Source of the DNA: Acanthosoma haemorrhoidale | Taxonomy: Eukaryota > Arthropoda > Insecta > Hemiptera > Acanthosomatidae | Reading direction: 5' to 3' | Length of the DNA stretch: 64,000 bases | Assembly (NCBI GenBank): GCA_930367205.1 | Contig: OV884011.1 | Coordinates: 112,273,139 to 112,337,138 of the forward strand | In this document: one piece after another, positions 47,946-60,900 of the stretch | Numbering within the stretch: position 1 is the first letter of the stretch | Layout of the letters: each line of letters starts with the position of its first letter | Translations under genes and position numbers: made by a program | Notes under the pieces: model-generated | What the model was told of the DNA's origin: nothing | Databases searched by the model: none | What the model saw: the letters and a program-made list of their open reading frames with translations, nothing else

Positions 47946-50900
47946 CGGCTATCTAATCTATTTTGGTCGTTCAGCAACGATGCGTCAATTATAAAATGAA
48001 GTTATCAATCCATGAACTAACTTCCGATTATTAGATACAGCTTAGTAACTACATTTGAATGTAACGATAGTTATATCTACCACAATCGGACTACCACCAA
48101 ACACTTGGACGTCTTATTATGGGGTACGCGAGCTCCTGGAAAGAACGAGCCAAGTTATTGAATCCTTTTGCATCTACGAAGTAATCAAGCAAAGTAATAA
48201 ATATCGCATTACTAAGACATTCACAAATTTGCGAAATACATCATTTAAAAATAGCTCTATAAAAAAAACCTGGAAACAATAACCATTATTTCTTACTGTA
48301 CATCCCCTAAATCTTCAGATCCCTTCAGCCCGCATTTAATTGTGGCGTTTAGTTTCAAAAACGGCTAGATCCATTTTCAAAATTTTACAGGAAATAAAAA
48401 AAATCCAAAATTTTCATTAAAACTAAAATATTGTTGAGGATAAAAACTAATGCGTGGATTGTTTTTTTCTCGACTGTAGAATTTCTGAAAATTAATCTGG
48501 CTGGTTTAGAAATTAAACACCTCAATTATAGTTTGTTGTTTGTATTTGCTGAGATACCGGCTTAGGATGAGGAAATAAAAATGTTCAATATTTATAAAAT
48601 TAATTTGTAAATATCGTTCGACTAATTATGCATGTTTGCACCTCGTCGATGTATGAGATAGATGAAGACGAGCCCTGCTGAATGTATACTCGGAAAAAAT
48701 GAACTTCTTTCTTTCAACTTAAACCAATAACTCAATCAAGTTTCTTGTCATGTTTGAGATAGTTGCAGAACGTTCCCATGTGAATGAAATGTACTAATAT
48801 AACTAAGTTGGGTAGGTTTAGATGGTTCAGAAGACCAATCTATACCCACAAACAACAATATAACCTAAGGACAACAATAATACACTGATTAATTACATTT
48901 AGGTTTTAATCTAATAATTGCACCGCCCAGGAACGACAAGTCCCGGCCTTTAGAAGTAGATTTAATCCTAGACCGCCATGCTGATCTCTTGTCTATCTCA
49001 GAGATCTCTGATTATCCTACAACCAACAGAAGCAGAACTGAAGAAAGAAAAGATCAACAATAAGGGAAGTTGAGTAAAGAGAAAGGATGAGTCGTGGGGT
49101 GGTAGGGTCCTTGGAAGCCAGAGAAGGGTAGGAAGTGGCGGAGTTTCACAAGGCAGTTTAGGCTCTTCCGCAATAGTTTTCTCCGAAGTGTAGTACAGAC
49201 TCGATTGAAACAGGTTGTGGTCGTAATGAATGGGTGAATAGATGAATGCTTGGCACCAGCTACAAGTTGTCACGTTTGAAATCCCCCAAGCTTTCATATC
49301 CCAACTATTATACTACTATCATAGAGGATGGCAACTATACATGCATAAATGATCACTTACACTGTGGTGCTGTTGTATGAAATCTATCCTGAATATATTA
49401 GATTAACATTACATGGATAAAAAACCAAATTAATGGGATTCCAATTCAGAATACATTCTAACAGCCTAAGCTTGATTATTATCATCTTACCATAAGTCCA
49501 TTATCTGGATATTGAATATTAACAATAGGCTATAAATGTGATGTAATGAAGCTCTTTATTATTCTCTAACTGTAACATGAAATATAGAAATGTAATTGAT
49601 ACGTATACGGTAAATAAAAACTTATAATGGCGAGTTGTTCAAATAACATTTTTTTTCATCGCACTCCAAAGATCATTTGGAAAATGTATCAGGACACCCT
49701 AATGCACAAACTCTTAAAATGAAGATCTCATCGGTTAACTAGCTGTCACTGCGATCATTAATAATTTTCAAGCGAAAATACAGTAGTAATCCAAGAAGTT
49801 TGTTTCACACCCTTGTATGTTTTACTATTACAGTGCGGTTCGCTACAATCACTCAAAGGGAATTTTTCAAGTTAAAAAGATTATACAGATATATTATATA
49901 CAGACGACCTTCCTGATGGGCCACCGGCCGATCGCTTGCAATCTATAATGAGTTGTAATAAAGATGCATTATGCTGGACTAGGAGAGCGTAAAAGCCTAG
50001 AGGTATGGTCTGAAGCCGCAAACGTTTCCACTACCCGCAGTTATCCACTCTTGTGTGATAATTGCTTGCTCCGCGGGCCATGAGCCGACCACGCGGCATT
50101 ATCGCATAGCAGTTACATCTGAGCCAGGTACGAAACCTGCGGTTCTCGTCAGCTGCAGATTAAGTGTGGAGAAATGGCCTGATGGGTTGATGAGGCGAGG
50201 TGCAGTAGATTTCATCAGGTTAGCTATTTCAGTTTTGCCTTCTTTTTCGACCCACGGTGAAAGTTTTAAACAGCCAGGAAAGTACAACCAGCAATCTTTC
50301 TATTGAGTTCTAGAAGGATTCCTATCAATCAAGTTTTTCACTTATCATGATTCTCATTTTATTCAAGTATAACAAAACGTATGCTGGAGGGTAACGTTCA
50401 CAATGCAAGTACCAAAATATTCACAGTTTTTCCTGTAAATAAGATAGTACTTGTTTTAGTTATGAGGAGCTAGAAAATTTGCTTATATAGACAAGATATT
50501 TACACATTAAACACAATGTGCAGTTTGATGGGCTATCGACCGAACACTTTTTTTCTCATTGACACTATACTACGCACGTGCTACGGAAGGTGAGAATGGG
50601 GTGTATGGTCATCATATGGTGCACATATTTAGCTTTTAGATTTCGCTAACTTTGAGCTCATATTATTAGTGATTTCAATAATGAAGTCAAAGACAATATA
50701 GTTCAATGGAAAGCCACAACAATGATAAAAGGAACAAACAGGTACAACAAAATATATTTGTAATTTGATGTCTATTGTTTATTTGCATCAAAGATTTTGT
50801 CATACGTGTTTTGTGATTATCCAGGAAACCTCTACCCGTCATTACGCCAGTTTAACGAGATACTTCTGTATTGTAACTTCCGTGAAGTGAATTATCTTGT

Positions 50901-52854
50901 CGTTTGAATGGAGCCATGGATATTAAATTTACAAAATTGATTCCGAGTTATCGTAAATATTTTTGTTTATTTGTTCACTTAGGTCAGACCAACGCAATAC
51001 CCGCTACGGTTAATTACGGCAGAAACGTAATGGGTGTTGGAATCAAGCTACTAAAATTTAAACAACAATACACTTTTAAAACGACAGAATTAGGTCAACT
51101 AAATATGAGAGAACTATGACGGCAATTTTATCAAATTACTTTTCAAGCGGTGAACCTGTTTGTTTTGAAAGGAGACTGAAGGTCGAGCAATGAGTCTTAT
51201 CAGCAAACTTGTTGAGCAGCGGCGTATTCGGATCACGTAAACCATTTTATTGTTTAATGTTTACATATTAATTATGTATCAAGGTAAATTAATTAATGTT
51301 GATTTCTCTTCGCGTAAATCCGTGAGGGAAATTCTGACGACATGATTTCTCTTAGTTGCTATTCACTTGTAGAAAGTACAACTGTTAATAATCGATTCGG
51401 ATATGTATATCTTTGTTAAGACACTGTCATGCATTTATTGGTAATGCCTTAAATAATGGATATATTGAAAAATGTCATACAACTTTGCAATAAATAATTG
51501 TAACTAATTTAATAACTGTCTTAATTCAATACAGGATAGGATAAAGGTAGCTGTTTTGTTTAATAACTTTTACAGGAAAAAGGTAATAATAATATGCACA
51601 ATTTTTTCTCTATGAACATCCCCCGAGCATGTGTATCAGGGAAGCTATTAGAGGAAGGTGACCTCAATTAGTTTCCTCAAGGAAATGATGGTCCGAAGAT
51701 AGCAAATCATAACGTGAGGGAGCCCCAAGGATTCCTTACAACTTAAATAATAGGTTTATTTCCTCACAGAGGTGTTATTTAACTTAGGGATCACTTAGGG
51801 ATAACTTACGGCAGTCCTATCGAAATCTAAACGATTTGGCTGAGTTCCATTACCCGATACAGAAAACTATACAAACACTGAAACTTTCTCAACAGGTTTA
51901 AATCGATCCATGTTATACACAGACATCGCCTTGGGGCCTATTCTAAGTGTGCTTATAGGCTATGTTAGGAGTCGGTTTCAAATATTATCCTTTTTTTGCC
52001 AGTTTAGTTTTTGAAGAGTCGACCTATAAGAAGAATGGTGGTTGGCGATGGGTTGAGACAGGGTTAAAACCGTTTCTTCTAGTTTATGTAATACAGGTTG
52101 TTGCTAGGCTAAACATTAAAAATTCAGTTCTGTGTAGGTTGGTTACCCACGTAATTGGCACTAGTTAAGGTATTGTCCGCGATATGTGTTGACAATATGC
52201 ACATGTTGTTATAACTAAATGCTAGTAAGGTTAGTTTCTGTAGGGAGGAAACAAAATTGAATGTCGAATGCAATAACACAAATAAGCTAAATTATCAATT
52301 TTAGGCACCATAGTTGGTTTTCACCACAAAACGTAATTTCACACCCGGCTTCAGCGAAAGGCAATGAAAGAAATATGTTGTCATTAACAGATAGATTATA
52401 ACATTATTTAAATGTTAATTGTTAATACTGTACCTCGTTTGGAAGTATAGCTTAGCACAAAGTATTATTAGACCCTATAAACCACGCAACTGGAAATGAA
52501 AACCATTGAATTGGCGGAAAGAAATGACCATTGATTGGTTTTTGTTTCTACATTTGGACTTTTTAAGGACCGGTTGTGTATTTCATGCTCGACAATAAGC
52601 AATGTTGAAGCCTATGCCTACGACATTACAGGATTACCTTAAGTAATTATTGAACTTAGTCTAGTAAACGGTCTTGATCCACATTTACAATTTTATGGAT
52701 CGAAACAAATTCTATCCATGTAAATGTCAATTGCCTGTACTGGCTAGGACTGACATCGTCGTCTAGCTTCACAGGACAGCTAACGGAAAGCCGAGCACAC
52801 TTTTTTCATATTATCTCGTTTGACTTCCCAATCAGTATTACCACACCATAGAAG

Positions 52855-52926
52855 CTTGACAATGGTATGAATGAGATCTTATATCACAATTATCCATTCC
52901 CCTTCTAGGGTAGATTGTAATTTTAT
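52855..52926 (+). mobile_element. Probable LINE A 3'-terminus remnant
   Basis: AATGGTATGAATGAGATCTTA followed by CCCTTCTAGGGTAGATTGTA and ATTTTATAAC parallels the last ~70 bases of LINE A (ATGGTATGAATGAGAACATT, then CCAATAAAAGGCAGATTGTA, ATTTTA). Only this terminal piece is present. Confidence 0.5.
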
Positions 52927-55900
52927 AACTTATGGAAAAGAGTTCGAATAATCACATAGGCTTCTGGGGAAAATTGCTCCTTACTGAGGTTCACTACCTT
53001 GTTCTACCAGGTACCTGTCTGACTGCCAAACAAGTTCGCCTGTGATAGATGCTTATTAGGCAAAGATCCGTGTACATGTTCTTGTATGACAGCGTAATTA
53101 CACTTAATATGTAACGAATATACACGTAGCCATGATCATTTGTATAAAGGTTTCAGGCGTGCTTTGAACTCAAGTCAGCTATGTCATACCATAGTGAGTG
53201 AACACCCATTAGATAATCATAAAGTATGCCAACGAAAAAAAATTATAAATTCTATGAGCATTCGAAGTGAAAAAAAAAATGATAGTTTAAAAGTACCTAA
53301 GTATATTCTCAAGCCACCTGACCACTTATTGCATCAAGTGTTTTTTAAGAGCTGCAGTAGATTATACAACATTTTTTTGTTTTGCTTTCTGAACGGGTCA
53401 ACTCTACAGGCGAAATGAAATAGCCACCCGTCCGAGAGCACAGGCTGCCCCAGGAGGTAGCGACCCCACTGGTGACCCTCCAGCTATGTTTTTCAGACGG
53501 CAGATAGTCTGAGCAATTATCTACTACCCTTGCCTCTTCGCTCTATCTCACGCCACCGCTAAATTATATTTTTAAGACTTTTTTCAAGGCTCGGGGAATG
53601 TGGTATGGATTGAAGGGTAGGTTGGCCTTTTTCGGACAGTTTAAATCGCTAAGGTAGGCTATTTCTGTACGGGCTCATGTCTTCAGCCATTCAACGGAAA
53701 CCACTTGGGAATGACTAATCGAAACTAGCGTAGTAACGTCAAAAGAAAAATCAAATATCCTTCCACTCGGAGATCGTTTTTGTATTTTGTAGAGCAATAT
53801 AGTTATTAATGATTCACCTAAAATGACTTCATGCAATACCATTAATTTACAGTTGAAGTTGGGGGACAAGCAAACAGCAACTTATATTTTAATAGCCAAT
53901 ATTTAAAACGTAACTTACTTCTTGAAAAATGAAACCAGTAACCTCAATTGAGTATACAGCCTAGTTAATAAGATTTACACCATTATAATTAAAGATGAGG
54001 TAAAAAGGTGGTTAAGAACCAAGGGCAGGAGTAAACATTACATAGAAAGAATCAGGAAATGCCTATTTATTTATCATAGAGCTTTTCTTGTCTGACAACA
54101 TCGTCAAAGGGATTCACGGAAGCTCAATCAAAAACATATAAACAATAAAGATTAAGTAAACGAGCTTTAAACCAAGATGTGATATTATTAGTGCTGTACA
54201 TAGTTTTGTTACCCGAGGTTAGTAAACCTCGCCGATATCTAGTCTGATAGCACTAAAACAAAACTGTTGGAGCAAGGGCAAATTTAATCCCCAAATTAGT
54301 AATAGTGGTAACCACAGGGATGCTGTACACTACCTCGTAAGAGATAACTATAAATAAGCGAAGGGAAGTATTTAAAAAATATTTAGATGAAGCCGCGAAG
54401 TTGAAAGTTAGATGAAGCGAACGAAATCTGGACATGTCGTTTGATATATATGGCAAGTTACCATCAGATTAAATCTTTGAGAATGACGGCATAGTCCATC
54501 AAAAAAGAAATTTATAGAGCTGTGGGTAGATAGGAGGTATTCTATTCCTCTCATCTCTAAGGTTCCAGACCTGAACATCTACCAGGATCCAGATTCGGCA
54601 AGTATCTGCAGAAATTTCACCGCAAGGGCCAGCCAACCATGAACGCGTCCAGCATTGCTGAATCTTCCTGCAGTCGAGGATCGGAAAGAGGAACTCTCTC
54701 AGAGGTTGATCAACCGTGAAAGGTACAGATTCGATTTTGCAAGCAGGGGTCCATGCAACGTCTCGCACTACCGGTCCGGAGTAGCTCCACCAACTAGGAT
54801 CTGTCTCAGGAGGATTTCAAACCCATCATTCCACGCCTGCGTCATAATGGGGTTCAACATGCCGTTTGTACCCTGATCAAGTAGTCAACTTGACAAATAA
54901 ATAACTTAACCAATACTACAAACTAGCTTTCCTGCCATGGTTGATCAAATAATAAATAGTTCAAGAGCTTATATACAATTCTTATTTATTATAAACAAAG
55001 AACAACACTTACGTACTTAATTGAGTTGCAGTAAAAGTTTTAAAACGAGATTACCTGCAACGAAAAAAAATAAATAAGTGATATTTTTTTAAGTATTATT
55101 AATTATATAAACTTATCATGGCACACATATTAAAAATTACAGGTTAAGATATAAGTTTATAAATACTTTTAGGAGGTAAACTGCGTCCAAATCATGAAAT
55201 AATAAAAATTAATAATCATCTGCGGCTGTAGGCAATAAATAATTCCGTAAATTTAAGTGTACGTACATGCGCAGGTCGTTCACCACTTAGTAGCCATGTT
55301 TGATTATTAGTTCATTTAGTCCTCAATGGTAAAATAGAGTTGGTTTTTATCAAACACTCTAATTGCAGGAAATGTTATACAACGTTAAAAAAAATAGCCC
55401 AGATAAAATATATTTTAGACTTAGCTACTTATTCCCAGAAACTGCAGATATTATACTTAATATACTTAATATTTTCACATTTAACTGGAAATTAGCTGCA
55501 CAATGAATAAGTTACCCAACCCTAAGTTGGAAGGCATATGTTATTTAGTAAAAAAAAAATATTTTACAGTTACATAAAAGAATACAATTATAAAATAGCC
55601 ATAAAAAAATCGTTAAAGTATTGAGCGATTGGATTTAATTAGAAATGTTATATGCAGTAACCTATCGGACACCGCAATCATAAATAACTAAGTCTTCTTT
55701 ATAATTGACAATGAGCTGCCGAAAGCGCTTGTGCATTAGATGTTATTTTTTTACTCCTATGAGCTAATATAAATATCAATCAAAAGGGTAACGTTTTTGA
55801 ACCATCAAAAAGACTTCAGGTCAAGTCGAGAGTTGTCCTTCTCACATCGCACCACTTGACTGTGAGTATAACTTTCATAAAGAAACTTACGAATTAATTT

Positions 55901-57147
55901 TTTATCTGGGAGTGATGCTTTCTCTACACTAAGTATTCCAGAGAAAGTGCCAAATGATAAATTCCTTACTGTATTTTAAAATTGATATATGAGTATTTCG
56001 GAGGGAAAAGGGATAAGCAGAGGAACTTAAGTCAGAGTAATAAAGCATGGCTACTCAATGCAGGTCTGTGGCCAGTGAGAGTTTAAGTCCGCGGATAGTT
56101 GAGGGTGTCAAATATTCTCCACACTCCATATAGTCATTACCTGAAGACTATCGTCAGGTTATTCTTTAAACATCAAAAGCCTTGCCTACACTGGCGGAAG
56201 CGGTCTTACAAAAGTAAATTGTCTCTATCAAATATGTAGTTCTCTCCAAAAGAATCAACGACAATGAATGCCGGGAGTTTTTCAAGATATTTTATTGGTG
56301 CTACGATCTACCACACTAAAGTTATTTAACCAAAAAAATAAATAAATGCAGTGGGTACTTACTAGAGCGGTAGACGTCGATAAGAAAGCCCCGAGGAATT
56401 ATTGCGGTGTACTGACCACGATCCGTTGGGCGGCGTTCACCGGAAGTGGAATGCAAACCATCGAGGCTTCATCATGGCCACAGCTCGAACGCTTCCTCTT
56501 CTAAACCCTTCATTAGGAATTCCATTCGCATTTCACGAAGCGCGCTCGAGCAGGCACCCGTATCTCACCACCTATCCTACCACCAAGTGTAGATAGACAT
56601 TTTCTGCCGGCGGAGCCTTCAGAAATATTATTTAGCAGGAGCTAAACACATGGGACGTTAACTACTAACCTAACTGCAACGTGAATTTAATTTGAGGCAT
56701 GGCATAATACAAACCTCTACAACCACAGTATCCAGGTGTCAGGTATGGATAGAACGGTTTTGGAATAATGTCATACTAAGGAGGTGAAACATCGCCTCAT
56801 TCTGTACGTCAATTGTAAAGAAAGGAACGACCAATCTATCAGGTAACTTCGTAACGATTTGTATGAAACAAAAATAAATTATAAAATTAAAGCTTTAACC
56901 TGGATAAACTTTCTAGAGCATAGTTGGACCAAGATAGGTTTATATTTCAATTATGAGGCTTTTAGCACAAATGTCTCGGAGACGATTTAAATGTCGATCT
57001 TAATTCCGATCTGCTATATGGTTCCAATCAAACCAACTTTAATGCCTGCACATTTTGTTGCATTTCTTTAGCATGCCACTCTCTAAATTGTCTTGGGGCA
57101 ATTAATTCAATGAACCAATCGCTGTCAATTATTTTCAATTATACAGG
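52927..57147. other. Non-coding stretch
   Basis: No gene is recognised. GC-richer patches at about 53415-53560, 54520-54880 and 56390-56600 carry short frames on one or both strands without recognisable motifs. Confidence 0.4.
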
Positions 57148-57916
57148 AAAAGACTGACATGGAACCCACATACGAGGCTAAAAATACAAGAACTAAACAG
57201 ACGCTTTGGACAACTGTACAGACTACTTCGAAGGACATCCCACCTCTCAATAGAAAACAAACTACTTATTTACAAGGTTATACTTAAGCCAATCTGGACA
57301 TACGGAATAGAGCTATGGGGGACAGCAAAAAATTCGAACATCAAGCGCATCCAATCCTTTCAATCAAAAGTCCTAAGAACAATAGTAAATGCCCCTTATT
57401 ACGTCAGCAACAAAACCCTTCACAATGATCTGAATATACCCTATATTCTTGAACACATCCCATCCAAGTTCATAAAATTCCATAGTAACCTATCCAACCA
57501 CGCTAATTCCCTAGCACAGTCATTGCACTGCACCACTCACCCCTATAATCCTCTTCGGAGATTAAAACGGCAGTGGCCTCGTGGCCTGCTATAACTAAGT
57601 GATAGTGGGAGTTCTGGCAATGGCCAGTTTCTCTAATCATGTCCTGAGCGTCTGTGGCTCTCGCGATCTTGGTCAGCCTCCGCTGGCTCTTATCCAGTGA
57701 CGCGGCTGACGTAGGAGCGTGGGGGACTCCCCAAGACTCCGCTTCCTCCTTCGCATGCGAGGGAGGTGACAACCATGTGGACTTGGGGGGCCTCTGGACT
57801 GTTTGTAAATATTGTATGAATGAGCGAGTGAATGATGAATAGTAAATATAGTATGAATGATAACATTTATCTCAATTACTCACTGCCCAATAAAAGGCAG
57901 ATTGTAATTTTATCTT
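57148..57916 (+). mobile_element. LINE A copy (Jockey-like): intact ORF2 C-terminus and full 3' UTR
   Basis: From 57148 to the TAA at 57592-57594 the frame is open for about 148 codons with no start, since the copy is 5'-truncated. It begins RLTWNPHTRLK.QELNRRF, continues YRLLRRTSHLSIENKLLIYK, ILKPIWTYGIELWGTAKNSN, RIQSFQSKVLRTIVNAPYYV, LHNDLNIPYILEHIPSKFIK and ends YNPLRRLKRQWPRGLL. This is the thumb/C-terminal domain of a Jockey-clade ORF2, downstream of the catalytic residues. The 3' UTR (57595-57916) has the ATCATGTCCTGAGCG block, CCGCTTCCTCCTTCGCATGC and ATTGTATGAATGAGCGAGTG, ending CCCAATAAAAGGCAGATTGTA, ATTTTA. There is no long poly(A). It is the best preserved family member in the window. 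The 89-codon minus-strand frame at 57503-57772 and the plus-strand frame at 57654-57842 overlie the ORF2 end and 3' UTR and are not host genes. Confidence 0.92.
57592..57594 (+). other. Stop codon of LINE A ORF2
   Basis: The TAA closing the open ORF2 C-terminus marks the start of the LINE A 3' UTR and allows the other copies to be aligned. Confidence 0.8.
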
Positions 57917-60900
57917 AATAAAATTGATTGAAACTGGAATTATGCAGGGATAATATCTTAAATAAAATAAGTTTTTTTAAGGCGATAGTCTATAAAGTTA
58001 ATTGTTAACGTCTGGCTGGTTCTCTCTTGTTGAGTTAAAACTCCGGTGGTAATTCTTTCCCAAACAATGGAACAATCTGTTGTGCATTGTTTGTTTCAGT
58101 AGTGCGTCCGCAACTATGAAATTCTAACCTTTTATGAAGGGCGATCATATATTCAACCCGTTAGGACTTTTATTTTGAAGCTATGGTATTTTTTTTTCTA
58201 TAAAGAGTGAGAAAATAGTTTTAATTTGCATAAATATGCTAGGTTAATTTTGCACTTACCTGAATCTGCACGACTTAAACCGGCAATAAGATTGAGAACA
58301 TCTCACGACTCGCGGACCGAAGCGTGATTCTTCCTTGTTTACGTTTAGTTCCTAACGTGTTTTGAATTCCGAAGATATCTATCTAAATAACCTTAGCTCT
58401 CAAATGTCTATTTATAATTAACATAATTTAAAAGGCTGTGGCCATCGTTACTGATTCACATGCATCAATCAATGGAGCGTGTTAGATAGAAAGTTTTTGA
58501 ATATGAACATTGATTAAAATAATTCAATAAAACGTAGAATATAATAAAGATTAACAATATGTAAAATCATCGAAACACTCAATTGGGTGGCACGACACAT
58601 TTAAATAACCTTTTGTATAGTGCACAACACTGGAAATAAAAGTGAGTAGTTGGTTCTACCACATTTCATTTATACTCGTCTCTTAGTAAAAAATATGATA
58701 GAGTGTCTACTAGCTTATATGATACCTACCCCCGTATTATTTATATAGCTCGCATGAAAATATAGCCACTTGTCATATTTACATAAGTAAGGAAAGTATT
58801 TGAGTAACCCAAGCCTCCAAGAATAAACATTGAAAGTAGCTCAGTAATACTTTCTCTCAAGCAATTTATCTAAGTATCCTGCAAAATTCGTAAATTCTGA
58901 GTTATTATATTAGAACTATTACAGAAAGGAAATATAAGAACATTAAACTGAAATAGCGTCGTGCCAATATTTGAGCCTAATCTTTCATTCGTGAGATATT
59001 TATTGAAGAGAAAGTTGGGAGGTATAATCATGAGTTAAAAGATCTATTTAGGTATTCCTGCCAAAAAGGAAGATCCATGGGCCCGTTTTTTTAATTTTTA
59101 ATCGACGAAATAGCGTGACTACTTATAATCCTAAGAATTCTTCATTTTAACCCTGCGTTTTTTTTTTTTAAATGGTATAGAACAGAAGTTATCATAAAAA
59201 CTAAAAATTACTTTTGTGATTCTAGTCTACAACTAAGTAAAGTAATCCTTTTGAACAGTTAAATGATGGATTCCGATGCTCCGAAGGAAACCAGCAGGCA
59301 CTCCCAGTGACTGGTTCCAGAAGGTAACTTTCGACAGCTTTCTGAAAGCCGGTTTACGGACTCGAGGCAATGAACAATCAACAAACTACTTTATGTAAAA
59401 TAAGGAAAAGTTTCAAAGGACGGGTGGACCCACCGCTGACAAGTGTGCATTCTTTCTCAATAGCCTTTATTGGAATTAACTATGATACGACCAATCTAAA
59501 AAGCATGAAAAATGTTTTATTTCAACAGACCACTAGCTTATATTAAAAGTTTCCTATCAAGAGGAAGTAGACCAGGGGCACATAATAAAAAAAAATACCT
59601 ACTTTCTCTAACGTATATCAAATTCTTTTCTTACGTCAACATCAGCGATACTTCGTCCACTATCCGGTTCTCGACACAGAATCGCAAGATGAAACAAGTC
59701 AAGAATAAGATCCGGTAGAGACATGTAACCGCTTGATTGAGGAGAGAGATTTTCCAAAAATAATACGTCACCACAATTACCCGGACAATTACTTTATCTT
59801 CTTGACGTGAAAATAGCAACATCAGATTTTACGCCAGTCTCCGGGACGACACCATTAACACTGACCCAACGTTTGCCCAATACTAACAAGAATCATTTCG
59901 GATTACTTCAGCGTTTTCGTTGTTCAGACACCTGTGCGCTTAAACCTATCCAAGTCTGAAGCTCGCGGAAGGAGTTCCTATGATGAGATGACCTTGAAGA
60001 TAATATTAACGGTAAATAGAAAAAGATACTGACGTTTAAAGCTGAATTAAACAATTCCGAAAGTGTGGTAGAAAGTGGTAAGTGAATGCGTTTTACTTGC
60101 ACTGATCCGGAGTTCAATCAAATTCCTAGTGTTGCTCTGCGAAAGCGAACTCGGCTAGAAGAAAAAGAAGATAAATGATACCCCCTCGTAGCTTTCTAAA
60201 AAAGAATTTCTCCGGGAAAAAAAAACAAACTTAGTGATCATTTATAGAAAGGGAGGAAGAAACAAGCCACATTAAATAGCATACAGATATTGGCAGTAGC
60301 ATCAGTCCTGGGACTAACTGGTGAGTGCCAGTAGTGCCCCACGCCATAATTAGGGCATTCCCTGGTCCTATTTAGTTATATTGCAAGATATTCTCGCTGA
60401 TCTCTTGACTTGACTCGCTTGACTTCACTTAGCCTAGACGTGATTCTGCACCTCATTTGCAAAACAAGACCTCATATAATCATAAGTCTGATTCTCAATC
60501 TTTTTGGAAATATTGATGATAAGATTTTACACCCTTCCAAGATTTTCTCCTATTAAATATAACTTATTATAATTACTATAACTCATAAATTACTATAACT
60601 TCTTAAACAATTTCAATAAAAGAAATATTAGCACACTAGCCGAAGACGGATAATTTTATGCAAGTTTATGTCCTAATGCAACCACTAATAAAATTGTATA
60701 ATTATAGTCGGCCATAAAAATAGATGAGAAAATTCCCATTTTTATGACAGCTGTTCACATTTAATACTTTATTCTGATGATTGTTAACAATGATTTTAAA
60801 CATTATTTCTTTAAAAACCTTTAATTTCGTATGCCTACTTTGCTAATATAATGCAAAGCGTCAACGTTTTCTCGTATAAGAAAAGGCAATCAATTCAAAA

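Larger units (their letters stand above)
40086..52854. other. Long AT-rich stretch without recognised genes
   Basis: No gene, LINE or DNA transposon could be recognised. Landmarks are a run of 10 C at 45267-45276, a GC-rich patch at about 47790-47945 (described separately), and a T/C-rich minus-strand frame at 48998-49297 that reflects low complexity. Frames such as 44531-44791 (+), 48055-48282 (+) and 51962-52168 (+) look like random open stretches. Confidence 0.4.

Noticed and set aside
49200..49255. Another possible LINE A 3' UTR remnant (GTAATGAATGGGTGAATAGA)
   Set aside because: Only one short block matches and the conserved 3' terminus is absent, so chance is likely.
48998..49297. 99-codon minus-strand frame with a hydrophobic S/F/L-rich C-terminus
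   Set aside because: It comes from a purine/pyrimidine-biased stretch, giving a low-complexity peptide with no motif or conserved domain.
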